From an uncultured Clostridium sp. (GTDB taxonomy: Bacteria; Bacillota; Clostridia; TANB77; CAG-508), in assembly GCA_948441945.1 (NCBI GenBank), contig CAOJQV010000012.1, positions 1 through 34,392 of the forward strand: a DNA stretch of 34,392 nt, given 5' to 3'. Below, in pieces: positions 1 to 8,470 of this stretch (position 1 is the first letter of the stretch; the number at the start of each line of letters is the position of its first letter). The notes under the pieces were generated by a model that worked only from the letters and a program-made list of their open reading frames with translations, did not search any database and was not told the origin of the DNA. Both the position numbers and the translations under genes were made by a program.

Positions 1-20
1 TTTTCAAAATGTGCAGTAAA

Positions 21-210
21 CACACTACAACACTTTTTTAACGCTATCGCTAAAAAGTGTTAGTGTGGCAGGGAAAAATTTATTTTTCCCCACACCCCTT
101 TGCCTAAAAAATATCTACATATTTTTTAGGTTTTAGTTAAAATTGCTATTCGCAACTTTAACTAAAAAATCAGCTACCAAAGTAGTACATCTACTCTAGT
201 AGCTGATTTT
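21..210. repeat. cluster of five consecutive hairpins
   Basis: Five inverted repeats follow each other almost without gaps: 21-67 (a bulged stem whose outer arms are CACACTA and TAGTGTG), 71-90, 103-130 (12-bp perfect arms around CTAC), 131-167 (11-bp arms plus an inner TTGC/GCAA) and 166-210 (12-bp arms enclosing a second small stem at 181-195). Only the last is readily explained, as the terminator of the minus-strand gene that ends at 231. The rest are unexplained by any gene seen here. Confidence 0.75.
166..210 (-). terminator. terminator of the winged-helix gene
   Basis: The arms 166-177 and 199-210 are perfectly complementary. Read on the minus strand, the stem ends in GTAGCTGATTTT and continues into a T-rich stretch, which is the form of a Rho-independent terminator just after the gene ending at 231. 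Confidence 0.7.
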
Positions 211-230
211 CTATATGCAAATGTCATAGC

Positions 231-734
231 TTATACTAGCATATCTGCATTTGCATATAGTTTAGTAAAGTCATAGTTTGTATAATCTCGTTCTTCAAAA
301 TTAGCTCTTGACTTTTTATAATCTTGTCTTGTGCTATTACATTTATTTATATTTTTATTATTATATTTATTATCCTTAAACTTTTCTTCAATAGGGGTAT
401 TGAAGTTTTGTTGGAGAGGGTATTTAACTTTTGTTAAATAGGTATTTTTATTTATTAGAATCAGTTTTCTCATTTCTACTTGCTTACTATTTTCTTTATA
501 GATTAACTCAATATCAATATACTTTTTATCTTTTAATGAATTTACTAATTTTGATACTTGGGTTATTGATATATTTAATAACTCACTTATGGTTTTGTTT
601 GTTAAATAGCAATAACTATTTTCTTTACTCAAATACAAAATTATTGAATATATGATTTTTTCTTTATCACTTAATTTTTCATCTGTTAATATTTCTATTG
701 GTATCCATATACCTTTTAAATTTAAGTTAGACAT
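231..734 (-). CDS. winged-helix protein, HTH_36 / replication-initiator type
   Basis: 167 aa. Residues about 8-80 read as a winged helix-turn-helix of the kind found in replication-initiation proteins of plasmids, phages and conjugative elements. The sequence opens with GIWIPIEIL, continues through LSDKEKIIYSIILYLS, and has a recognition helix around TNKTISELLNISITQVSKLVNSL followed by a basic wing. The C-terminal third is lysine/asparagine rich and low in complexity. The ATG at 734 has a purine-rich site (AGGTGAGGGA) right before it. A hairpin terminator at 166-210 follows the stop. The neighbouring KilA-N gene on the same strand also has a phage/plasmid flavour, so this end of the window is probably a mobile-element remnant. 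I infer DNA binding from the fold only; the target is unknown. Confidence 0.65.
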   Translation of the reverse strand: MSNLNLKGIWIPIEILTDEKLSDKEKIIYSIILYLSKENSYCYLTNKTISELLNISITQVSKLVNSLKDKKYIDIELIYKENSKQVEMRKLILINKNTYLTKVKYPLQQNFNTPIEEKFKDNKYNNKNINKCNSTRQDYKKSRANFEERDYTNYDFTKLYANADMLV

Positions 735-837
735 TCCCTCACCTTCTTTCGTTTATTCGCTTTATTTTTAACTTTTAGCCATTTTAAATTGTTTTTAGTA
801 TAACTTTATATTTTTTTAATGTAGACAAAAAATTTCC

Positions 838-890
838 ATAAAAAAATTGCTTTGAACTTATTTTCTAAATTCAAAACAATTTTATAATTT
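838..890 (-). terminator. terminator of the KilA-N gene
   Basis: On the minus strand a stem with arms AAAATTG.TTTGAA and TTCAAA.CAATTTT (one mismatch each side) is followed by a run of T. It lies downstream of the KilA-N stop codon at 924. Confidence 0.65.
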
Positions 891-907
891 TCTCGACACT
901 GTCGAGA
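891..907. promoter_or_regulatory. 17-bp perfect palindrome
   Basis: TCTCGACA and TGTCGAGA flank a single central base, immediately after the KilA-N stop codon and before its terminator. It could be part of the transcript end or a protein-binding dyad. Nothing in the sequence decides between these. Confidence 0.4.
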
Positions 908-923
908 TTTTTCTTTATCCTTC

Positions 924-1814
924 TTAATTTTTATCTTTAATCTTCATTATATTGTTTTCATTTATTTCCTTTTGCAAATTTTCCAATTCCTTTATTCCTT
1001 TATTATTTTCTAACACTCTCATTTGCCTTCTTGCTGATTCATTTAATTTGATTAGCCTTTCATTTTGTGGCATTCCTGCATTTATTAATTCTGCATTTGT
1101 ATTTTCTAAATTACTTAAAATAACCAAATGAAGTAAATCAGTATAATCTCTCATATTTCCTTTTTCTGCTAATTCTGGATTTTGTAGTCTCCATTGTTTA
1201 GCTGTCATTCCAAATAATGCAACATTTAATACATCGGCTTCTTCAGCATAAGCATATCTCTTTTGTTCTTCTGTTAAAACTGGAACTATGTTTATTTTTA
1301 TGGCATCAGTATGTATTAGATAATTTACCTTTGATAATACTCTATTAGCTTGCCATTCAATTTTGTATTGATATGATTCATTCTTTTTTAGCCTTTCAAA
1401 TTCTTGAATTAAGTATAACTTAAATTCTGGAGATAACCAACTTGCAAATTCAAAAGCAATGTCACTATGTGCAAATGTTCCTCCATTGTTTCCAGACTTT
1501 GATATAATACCAATAGCATTTGTTTCCTTTATCCATTTTTGTGGAGACATATAAAAGCTATGTTTACCAGCTTCATTCTCAAAGGTATCGAATTCGTGAC
1601 CTTTGAAATTTTCATTGTTGAGTTTTTCCCATAATCCTAAATATGATATAACATCTTTATTTCTCATCCATGATTGTACTGGTATTTTGGGTTCTTCTGG
1701 ATTTGCATATCTTGCTAAATCTGTTAATGATATATATTCCTTATTATTTATTCTAATTACATTAACTTTATTGTTTTCAACATATATTTCTGTTTTTATT
1801 ATATCCTTGCTCAT
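924..1814 (-). CDS. KilA-N domain protein
   Basis: 296 aa. The N-terminal half (about residues 10-150) has the features of the KilA-N domain: a short strand with NNKEYISLTDLARYAN, SWMRNKDVISYLGLWE, then FAHSDIAFEFASWLSPEFKLYLIQEFERLK. KilA-N is a DNA-binding fold found in phage and viral proteins. The C-terminal half (AKQWRLQNPELAEKGNMRDY onwards) matches the usual bacterial stand-alone KilA-N proteins and ends in a charged helix. The ATG at 1814 has AAGAAGG upstream. The codons for FKGHEFDTFE form a near-palindrome (1579-1607) that recurs in the upstream region at 1939-1967, which suggests self-binding. A hairpin (1838-1854) sits in the leader. Exact role unknown; a transcriptional regulator or anti-repressor is the best guess. 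Confidence 0.75.
   Translation of the reverse strand: MSKDIIKTEIYVENNKVNVIRINNKEYISLTDLARYANPEEPKIPVQSWMRNKDVISYLGLWEKLNNENFKGHEFDTFENEAGKHSFYMSPQKWIKETNAIGIISKSGNNGGTFAHSDIAFEFASWLSPEFKLYLIQEFERLKKNESYQYKIEWQANRVLSKVNYLIHTDAIKINIVPVLTEEQKRYAYAEEADVLNVALFGMTAKQWRLQNPELAEKGNMRDYTDLLHLVILSNLENTNAELINAGMPQNERLIKLNESARRQMRVLENNKGIKELENLQKEINENNIMKIKDKN
1579..1607. repeat. near-palindromic repeat, copy A (inside KilA-N gene)
   Basis: 29 bp, identical to 1939-1967 except at one position (C1595 against T1955). Arms CAAAGGT and ACCTTTG enclose CGAATTCG, so most of the element has dyad symmetry. Confidence 0.8.
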
Positions 1815-1837
1815 ATATTGTACCTTCTTTCTAATTG

Positions 1838-1854
1838 TGCAGATACTGTCTGCA
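1838..1854. promoter_or_regulatory. dyad in the KilA-N leader
   Basis: TGCAGA and TCTGCA flank TACTG, between the likely -10 (TATAAT near 1875 on the minus strand) and the ribosome binding site. It could be a leader hairpin or an operator. Confidence 0.45.
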
Positions 1855-1938
1855 TAATTTATTTTCTATTAATTAGCATTATATCATCTATTTTCAAATT
1901 TTTCATTAAAAATCAGTAAAAAGACAATTTTTTACATT

Positions 1939-1967
1939 TCAAAGGTATCGAATTTGTGACCTTTGAA
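1939..1967. repeat. near-palindromic repeat, copy B (upstream of KilA-N gene)
   Basis: 28 of 29 bases identical to 1579-1607. It lies about 125 bp upstream of the KilA-N start, outside any convincing coding frame. A plausible operator. Confidence 0.8.
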
Positions 1968-2079
1968 TTTTATACCTATCAATTTTTTATTTTTACTATT
2001 TTTATAAAATCAAAAAAGATGAAATTGTATCTTTATTTTTTACAATTCATCTTTCAAATATGTGAAAATTTTATTATTT

Positions 2080-2193
2080 CTAAATTGTTGCTAGGAGGAA
2101 ACCTTTGCTATTACTACATTTTAATTTTTCGTCATAAGAAAACAAAATCGTTATTACCAATGCTATTAACGTTATTCCTTTATTTTTTTTCAT
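2080..2193 (-). pseudogene. truncated prepilin-like N-terminus
   Basis: 37 codons. An ATG at 2193 is preceded by AAAGAGGT at good spacing and begins MKKNKGITLIALVITIL. That is the start of the prepilin-like secreted proteins common in these Clostridia, where KGITLIALVITI runs on into a long hydrophobic helix. Here the helix breaks off after about 17 residues into a short unrelated tail and a stop at 2080. I read it as the 5' stub of a decayed or recombined gene. The intact paralogue in this window is at 9951-11639. The overlapping plus-strand frame at 1956-2267 is only the shadow of this AT-rich stretch. Confidence 0.55.
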
Positions 2194-2356
2194 TTGTTTT
2201 ACCTCTTTCTAGTGTTTACAATTTCACTTTGCTTAATTATATATATTTATTTTTTGTTATGCAATAAAATAATTTATTTTTAGTATGCGTTTGTGTACAT
2301 AATGTTTATAATATATAAATTCGTATGTTTAATTTTTTACCAACTTTAGATATTGA

Positions 2357-2385
2357 TTGAATTATAAAAAATTTTATGTTAGAAT
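2357..2385 (+). promoter_or_regulatory. sigma-A-like promoter of the HD-GYP gene
   Basis: TTGAAT at 2357-2362 and TAGAAT at 2380-2385 with a 17-bp spacer, about 35 bp before the start codon. Confidence 0.55.
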
Positions 2386-2418
2386 AACTTTGATAGTCTA
2401 ATGAAAAGGAGTTTTTTT

Positions 2419-3357
2419 ATGTCAAAAGAAGTTTTTGATTTTTATGATAGGACAAGTTTAAAGTCTTATAATTTAGACAAAAGTATGCAATATCAATTAA
2501 ATATATTAGGAAGTTTAGATGTTTTTACTAGAAAACATTGTGAAAATGTTGCTAGTATTGTTTGTAGAATTTGTCAGTATCTTCATTGTTCTGCTAGTTT
2601 TACAGAATATTGTACGATTTGTGCTTATCTACACGATATTGGCAAACAGTTCATCCCTTCTAGTATTTTACAAAAGCAATCTGCTTTAACAGATGAGGAA
2701 TATGAAGTTATGAAACAACATACTGCTCTTGGTCATAAACTTTGTATGGATGACTTAAAATTAAGACCTTATGCAGCTGGCGCAATTTATCATCATGAGG
2801 CTTTAAATGGTACTGGATATCCAAATGCTTTATCAAAAAAGGATATTCCTTATGAAGGTCAAATTATTAGAGTTGCAGATGAATATGATGCGATTGTTAG
2901 CAAAAGGCAATATAAGTCTCACGTTGGTATTATTGATACTCTAAAAATTTTAATTGATGAGTGTAAGCCTATAGAAAATCCTGAGAGTTATAGAGTTCCT
3001 GTAAAGGAGAAAAAACTAGGAAAAAATAATCCTATCGTTGTAAAGGCTCTTATTAAAGTTGTTATTGATGATACTGAATATGAAATTTCGTGTATAATGG
3101 ATTACCTAGACGATTTAAAGTCTGAAATTAAAAGACTTGAACAAATTGAAAAATATGATAAAAAAAGGCTGGATTCTAAAAGTCCTAATAAGCAAGAATA
3201 TTATTTAAATGGGATGAAGTGCTTATTAACGGGTAATGAAACTGTTGAAAATTATATTGAAATTTTGAATTCCTATCGTAATATTGTAGAGTCTAGAAAT
3301 GCTCATATTAAAAAATTATTTGAAGAAATTAAAATTATCAAAAAGTTAAAAGTATAA
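2419..3357 (+). CDS. HD-GYP domain protein
   Basis: 312 aa from the ATG at 2419, which has AGGAG seven bases upstream; the in-frame ATG at 2401 overlaps that site and is rejected. Residues about 30-175 form an HD-GYP domain: H40, the HD pair at 72-73 in LHDIGKQFIP, H101 in KQHTALGH, HHE at 125-127 and GTGYP at 131-135. HD-GYP proteins usually hydrolyse cyclic di-GMP, and all the metal-ligand motifs are present, so an active phosphodiesterase is likely. The C-terminal 130 residues are charged, helical and probably coiled coil, with no recognised sensor or transmembrane segment. The protein is therefore cytoplasmic. It is transcribed alone, towards the minus-strand mazF gene. The true substrate is an inference from the family. 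Confidence 0.8.
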   Translation: MSKEVFDFYDRTSLKSYNLDKSMQYQLNILGSLDVFTRKHCENVASIVCRICQYLHCSASFTEYCTICAYLHDIGKQFIPSSILQKQSALTDEEYEVMKQHTALGHKLCMDDLKLRPYAAGAIYHHEALNGTGYPNALSKKDIPYEGQIIRVADEYDAIVSKRQYKSHVGIIDTLKILIDECKPIENPESYRVPVKEKKLGKNNPIVVKALIKVVIDDTEYEISCIMDYLDDLKSEIKRLEQIEKYDKKRLDSKSPNKQEYYLNGMKCLLTGNETVENYIEILNSYRNIVESRNAHIKKLFEEIKIIKKLKV

Positions 3358-3358
3358 T

Positions 3359-3718
3359 TTAGAAAATAAAAAAAGCTAGTCCAAAGCTTACTCCAAGTGC
3401 GTTGTTTATTTTATTTATAATGTTTTCATCTTGAATATGCCCTATTTTTTCTTTTAATCTACTTTTGTCTATTGTTCTTATTTGTTCAGTTAAAACAATT
3501 GAGTCATTTTTTAGTCCACATTGTTGTGAATCTATTTCTATATGTGTTGGTAGTTTTGTTTTATTGGTTTGTGATGTAATAGCTGCTGCTATTACTGTAG
3601 GACTATATTTATTCCCCATATCATTTTGTATAATTAGTACTGGTCTTATTCCTCCTTGTTCAGAACCTACTACTGGACTTAAATCTGCATAAAACATATC
3701 TCCTCTTTTTATTATCAT
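3359..3718 (-). CDS. ndoA: MazF/PemK family mRNA endoribonuclease (NdoA type)
   Basis: 119 aa from the ATG at 3718, which has AGGAG eight bases upstream; a GTG three codons earlier is less likely. The protein begins [20 protein letters not shown] and closely follows the EndoA/NdoA pattern. The two residues known to be needed for RNA cleavage in the Bacillus enzyme, R25 and T48, are present. NdoA cuts mRNA at a short specific site and is normally held inactive by the antitoxin NdoAI, encoded just upstream. No antitoxin-like ORF is seen here: the upstream neighbour is a membrane protein gene. The stop codon is only 1 bp from the convergent HD-GYP gene, so the two share a terminator region or overlap. 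Confidence 0.9.
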   Translation of the reverse strand: MIIKRGDMFYADLSPVVGSEQGGIRPVLIIQNDMGNKYSPTVIAAAITSQTNKTKLPTHIEIDSQQCGLKNDSIVLTEQIRTIDKSRLKEKIGHIQDENIINKINNALGVSFGLAFFIF

Positions 3719-3786
3719 ATTCTTCACTCCTAATGTTGGTATATGTCAAGCATGTATTTTTTTATATTTTCTAGTAAAGATAAATT

Positions 3787-4482
3787 TTATATTTCTTTTA
3801 CGGTATCAAATAATTTGAATGCAAATTCTTTTTTGTTTGCTGTTTTATTTATCTTTATCTCATTATATATTATGTAGATTATAGTATTTTGGTTAGTATC
3901 TTTTATCTCCATTTTTGTTGGTTCTGCCTTCTCTTTAGATATATACAGTGTTTCATATTTTTGATAATTATTTGATGTTTCTACTGTTGTTTCCATTACT
4001 ATTTGATTGTTTTCTTCTTTCCATTTTGAATTTGGATTTTTTTTGTAATTTTCTATGAAATTTATTAAATCTAAATTATTTTGTGTTATATCTTTATAGT
4101 CTTCAATTACTTTTGTTATGCTTAATTTTGTATTTTCTATTTTGAGGTTATTTCCTTCTTTTATAATCTTTATACTGCTTATATTACTTGGTTCTATTAC
4201 TTCTTGTATACTTTTTTCTGAACTTATGTATTCTTGACTTATTTTGTATTTGTTGCTGTTTTTATTACTTTTTACTTCTACATCAACTTCTGTTTTATAA
4301 GAGTTAATATTTAAAATATAATCTACAATTTCTTGACTACTACTATTCTTTCCAATTTTTGAATTTTTAGCCATGTTATTATTAAATTTTATAAAAATTA
4401 TTAGTCCTACAACTAATAGTGCGATTACAACAGCAGATATTATAACTTTTCTTTTGTTTATTTCTTTTTTATTTTTTTCCAT
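3787..4482 (-). CDS. membrane-anchored LolA/GerS-like protein
   Basis: 231 aa from the ATG at 4482, which has AGGAGG upstream; the longer frame to 4560 has no such site. A basic stretch (KNKKEINKRK) precedes one membrane helix at about residues 12-32. The outside part runs from SSQEIVDYILNINSYKTEVD through repeated beta-strand-like segments to KLFDTVKEI. Length, the opening 'NYILNINSYK' pattern and strand periodicity resemble the LolA-like outer proteins of Clostridia, including the germination lipoprotein GerS. Unlike GerS it has no lipobox cysteine and would be anchored by the helix. I am sure of the topology and only moderately of the family. Confidence 0.5.
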   Translation of the reverse strand: MEKNKKEINKRKVIISAVVIALLVVGLIIFIKFNNNMAKNSKIGKNSSSQEIVDYILNINSYKTEVDVEVKSNKNSNKYKISQEYISSEKSIQEVIEPSNISSIKIIKEGNNLKIENTKLSITKVIEDYKDITQNNLDLINFIENYKKNPNSKWKEENNQIVMETTVETSNNYQKYETLYISKEKAEPTKMEIKDTNQNTIIYIIYNEIKINKTANKKEFAFKLFDTVKEI

Positions 4483-4552
4483 AGAAAAAAACCTCCTAAA
4501 AATTATTCTTACTATAATTTTTATTCGGCTTTTTTTGTCTTTATGTTTTATA

Positions 4553-6285
4553 TTATTCATCTGCGTTATTTATTTCATAAATTCTAAAAGTATTAGTTCC
4601 TGTAAAAACTATATATTCTGCATCTTCTGGAATGTTATAATTTCCATTAATATTTAATCCTCCTCCAGAGCTTCTAGATAGTAATGTACTACTTGTTGAA
4701 TCAGTTTTATAGAATATAACTCGAGTTATATATGAACCATTATTTCCTTGCATATATAGCTTTAAATATATCTTTTTTCCTCTAACAGACTCATCTAAAT
4801 ATACTTTTAATGTTCTTTTATTTAAATCTACATAAGTATCTGTATCTCCATCATACGCTTGAGCTTCTAATGCATCTGATGGTAATGTCGAAGTAAATGA
4901 TGAAATAATTGAGTTTTTTCCATATTTATCTATACTTTTTGCATATAGTATTTCTCCAGTTTGTAACTTTATTTCTTTATCTTCGTAGTTTTTCCATTCT
5001 CCATCATCTATTTTATATAATCTTTGAACACTTGTAGAGTAATATGAAATTGATGTCATACAATACCCTGGCTCAACTCCATGGTCAGTTAACTTTGGAT
5101 ATACTTTTTCTTCAGTTATTATTGGAGAGTTTGCGTTATTTATTTCATATACCATTATATTATTTGTTCCTGTAAAAGCTATATATTCTGCATTTTCTGG
5201 AATGTTATAATCTCCATTAATATTTAAACCTCCACCACTATTTCGAGATAGTAGTGTAGTACTTGTTGAATCAGTATTATAATATATAACTCTACTTGTA
5301 TATGCATTATTATTTCCTTGCATATATAAATTTAAATATATCTTTTTACCTCTAACAGTCTCTTCTAAATATACTTTTGATGTTTTTCCCTTACAATTTA
5401 CATAAGTATCTTCGTCTCCATCATACGCTTGTGATTGCAATGCATCACTTGCTGATGGTTGAACATCTTTCATTGTTACTTGTTCTAGTCCACTATTATT
5501 TTTTACACTTTTAGTACATATGTGAAAATCTGTATCTCCTACAATTTTTCCTGTATACTCTGTCCAATTATAACCACTATCTAAACTATAATAATTTGTT
5601 ATATCGTCTCTATTGTCGTATTGTATTTCTACTTCATTATATAATTTCATTCCATATTCTGTTAATCTTGAGTAATTGTCAGAATATAATATAGAAATTA
5701 TAGGCTCATTTGGCATATCTAAGTCTAATTCAGTAGTGTTTGTTTAGTAATTGTAATTTTATTTTGAGCTATATCTTCATTTTTAGCATATATAGTTATT
5801 GTTTTATTATCAGTTTCTTGTAAATTTTTTTCTAATATAGTATATGAATCTATTTGAAATTCTTCATTATAATTGTTCCATGTTTGTGAATTTCCTATTT
5901 TGTAATAATTATCTCCAAGACCATATTTGTAGTCAATTACTACATTAGCTTTTATTGCAACCGTTCTTCCTTCATCAATTATAGGACTAATTTGAATATT
6001 AATTAAATCTCCTAATGTGTCATTTTCTTTATTTATGGAATCTATAACTAATGTTTTTTCAATTTTTTCTCCTATACTATTATAGACTGTAAATATATAT
6101 TCTCCGTCATTTTCTATTTCATAGTCTATTGCTATTTCCTTTTTTCCATAAGCATTTACTAACATTTCTTGTCCATTTTTATCCATATACCTTATTGTAT
6201 CTATACCATTTTCATTATCTTGTATACTTACTAAAACTGTTAGTCCGTTTTCATTTGAATCATTTATACCTCCGTACTTTATCAC
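4553..6285 (-). pseudogene. frameshifted repeat-rich surface protein (C-terminal part)
   Basis: Two frames of one gene: 6285-5725 ends in KITITKQTLLN, and the continuation (TTELDLDMPNEPIISI) lies in another frame running to 4553. The break is at an AAAC tetranucleotide repeat (5738-5745 on the plus strand); one extra A or one extra AAAC unit would restore the frame. The second part carries two copies of a module of about 110 residues, each with SDAL.AQAYDGD.DTYV, VRGKKIYL.LYMQGNN and SGGGLNINGxYNIPE.AEYI.FTGT. These look like beta-sandwich, perhaps ligand-binding, modules joined by Ig-like linkers. No signal peptide or anchor is visible, and the first codons directly follow dusB, so the 5' end is probably missing. 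The lower-coordinate neighbour (LolA-like) is separated from it by its own promoter region. Confidence 0.65.
4556..5450 (-). repeat. duplicated module inside the surface-protein gene
   Basis: The stretch at about 4556-4875 and the stretch at about 5135-5445 encode two near-identical modules and are similar at DNA level as well, for example in the AATGTTATAA.TCCATTAATATT region of each. A recent tandem duplication is likely. Confidence 0.7.
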
Positions 6286-6296
6286 TTTTATTGATT

Positions 6297-7266
6297 CTAT
6301 CCCAAATAGTTTTCTACCATTTGAATCAATTTATTTTTATCCTCTATTTTATTAATTTTATTTCTAAACTCAGTTGCATTTTTCATACCTTTAGTATACC
6401 AAGCAATATGTTTTCTCATTTCTCTTATTGCTGTTATTTCTTCTCTTTCTTTTAGTTCCAATTCTATATGTCTTTTTATTACTCTTAACTTTTCTTGACT
6501 TGTGACTTCTGGGAGTTTTTCTCCTATTTCTAAATAATGTCTTATTTTTTCAAATATCCATGGGTTTCCAAAAGTTCCTCTTCCTATCATAATTCCATCT
6601 ACACCAGTATATTCAAACATTTTTAAAGCTGATTCTTCATCAACAATATCTCCATTTCCGAATTACTGGAATTTTTACAGATTCTTTTATCTTTTTTATT
6701 ATATCCAAATCTACTTTTCCTGAGTACATTTCTGTTCTAGTTCTACCATGAATTGTAATTGCTGATATTCCCAAATTTTCTGCCATTTGTGCAAATTCTA
6801 CTGCTACAATATTATTTGAATCCCAACCTTTTCTTAGTTTTAGCGTAACTGGTTTAGTTGAGCTCTTTACAACAGATTTTATTATTTTTTCAGCTTTTTT
6901 TATATCTAATAGCAGTTTACTTCCATCTCCATTTTTTACAACTTTTGGCGCTGGGCATCCCATATTTATATCAACTATATTTGCTATATTACTTACATAC
7001 TTTGCTGCATATCCCATAGTTTCTTCTTCACTGCCAAAAATTTGCATACTGATTGGTCTTTCTTCTCCTTCTGTGTTCATTAATAGTTTTGTTTTTGAGT
7101 CATCATAAAAAATAGCTTTACTACTTACCATTTCAGTACATACAAGTCCTGGTTTAAATTCTTTACAAATACTACGAAAGGGCATGTCTGTTATACCTGC
7201 CATTGGAGCTAATATTATATTATTTTCTAATTTGGTATTTCCTATTTTTAATTTTCTTAAATACAT
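6297..7266 (-). pseudogene. dusB: tRNA-dihydrouridine synthase, frameshifted
   Basis: The intact reading would be 322 aa, normal for DusB, a flavin enzyme that reduces uridine to dihydrouridine in tRNA. The first part (7266-6640) has ILAPMAGITDMPFRSI, the catalytic cysteine in NMGCPAPKV, and TLKLRKGW and ITIHGRTR. The second (6620-6297) has DGIMIGRGTFGNPWIF and the C-terminal helical domain. Between them one base is inserted: G6660 (C on the coding strand) turns VIGNGD into VIRKWRYC-stop. Removing it restores VIGNGDIVDEESALKM. All other family residues are intact, so the change is recent or a sequencing error. The gene follows rodA with a palindromic repeat pair between. Confidence 0.88.
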
Positions 7267-7275
7267 TTTTTCTCC

Positions 7276-7364
7276 AGTGTCCCAAAAGGGACGTTTACCT
7301 TTGGGACATTTTTATTTTATATTAATTAAAGTGTCCCAAAGGTAAACGTCCCTTTTGGGACACT
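7276..7364. repeat. 33-bp perfect inverted repeat, GTCCC family
   Basis: Arms 7276-7308 and 7332-7364 are perfectly complementary across a 23-bp AT spacer. Each arm also folds on itself (TGTCCCAAA with TTTGGGACA), so the pair can form one long stem or two smaller ones. It fills the gap between the rodA stop codon, whose first base it includes, and the dusB start. Related units are at 20795-20861 and 24913-24942. Confidence 0.85.
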
Positions 7365-8470
7365 TATTTTACAAATATAGTTTTTTGTCTTTTACTACTA
7401 ATATTTAATAAAATTCCTATTAGTATATAGCTTGTTATTAATGAACTTCCTCCATAGCTTACAAAGAATAGGGGTACTCCTGTAATAGGCAATAGTCCCA
7501 TTACCATACCTATGTTTTCTGCCATGTGGAAAAAGAATATTCCTGCTATTCCTGATGCAATTAGAGCTCCTGTACTATCTTTTGCTGTTTTGGCTATATA
7601 CAGTGCCTTCGTGACCAGAAATACATATAGAATTATAATTGTTCCTGCTATTATAAATCCCATTTCTTCCCCAATTACTGAGTATATAAAGTCTGTTGTT
7701 TTGGGATATAAATATCCTAATTGTGTTTGATTCCCTTTTAATAGTCCCATTCCCGTTAGCTTTCCTGCTCCTATAGCTAATTTTGATTGTATTATATTAT
7801 ATCCACTTCCACGTGGGTCTGTTTCTGGATGTAGGTAAATATCAATTCTTTTTTTAGCATGTTCTGGTAGTATGAAGTTATATAAGATTGGCACTGTTAT
7901 AAGTATAACTAATAGTGTGCCTAATATATATCTTTTGTCAATTCCTGATGTAAATAGCATCATTGCTAAAGCTACACAGAATGCCATTGCTGTTCCATAG
8001 TCTGGTTGTCTTATTATTAATAATAGTGGTAAAGCTAATGCACCAAATATAATAAGTAATCTAGTTGGTTTGTTTATATCTTCTATAAATTTCTCTTGAA
8101 TTCTTGATATAATATATGCTAAAAACAGAATTACTACAACTTTTGCAAATTCTGATGGTTGAAGTGAAAAACTTCCAATTTCAAACCAACTTCTGGCTCC
8201 ATTAATTGGCTTTGTGAATAGTACTGCTATCAATAATAAGATGAATATACCATAAAAAATTGGTGATAGTTTTACCAGTATTTCATAATTTATTAGCATA
8301 ACTATTACCATTATAATTATACTGGTAATAAACCAGATAATTTGTTTTTTAAATTCATCATATTCTGTTTGTTGTGTTGCCGAAAATAGTGCAATTAATC
8401 CTATTGCAGTTAGTATAATTGCAACTATTAGCAATCCCCACTCCATATTTTTTAATTCTCGTTTTCGCAT
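7364..8470 (-). CDS. rodA: SEDS-family peptidoglycan glycosyltransferase RodA
   Basis: 368 aa from the ATG at 8470, whose A is the last base of the minE stop (TAATG), a coupling arrangement; the GTG at 8479 is the alternative. About ten membrane helices. SEDS motifs are present: NGARSWFEIGSFSLQPSEFAK, the RIDIYLHPETDPRGSGYN segment, KLAIGAGKLTGMG, DFIYSVIGEEMGF and the C-terminal GVPLFFVSYGGSSL. RodA polymerises glycan strands with a class B PBP during cell elongation, which fits its place behind minD-minE. FtsW is the near alternative, but PETDPRGSGYN and the short N-terminus favour RodA. Confidence 0.9.
   Translation of the reverse strand: MRKRELKNMEWGLLIVAIILTAIGLIALFSATQQTEYDEFKKQIIWFITSIIIMVIVMLINYEILVKLSPIFYGIFILLLIAVLFTKPINGARSWFEIGSFSLQPSEFAKVVVILFLAYIISRIQEKFIEDINKPTRLLIIFGALALPLLLIIRQPDYGTAMAFCVALAMMLFTSGIDKRYILGTLLVILITVPILYNFILPEHAKKRIDIYLHPETDPRGSGYNIIQSKLAIGAGKLTGMGLLKGNQTQLGYLYPKTTDFIYSVIGEEMGFIIAGTIIILYVFLVTKALYIAKTAKDSTGALIASGIAGIFFFHMAENIGMVMGLLPITGVPLFFVSYGGSSLITSYILIGILLNISSKRQKTIFVK

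Noticed and set aside
1956-2267. 103-aa plus-strand frame
   Set aside because: Phenylalanine/leucine/isoleucine-rich shadow without ribosome site; the minus strand there carries a recognisable prepilin-like start with a good site.
2401-2419. ATG at 2401 as start of the HD-GYP gene
   Set aside because: It overlaps the AGGAG site that serves the ATG at 2419.
7276-7364. Insertion-sequence ends
   Set aside because: The inverted pair encloses only 23 bp and recurs as single palindromes behind other genes, so it is a dispersed palindrome, not a transposon.
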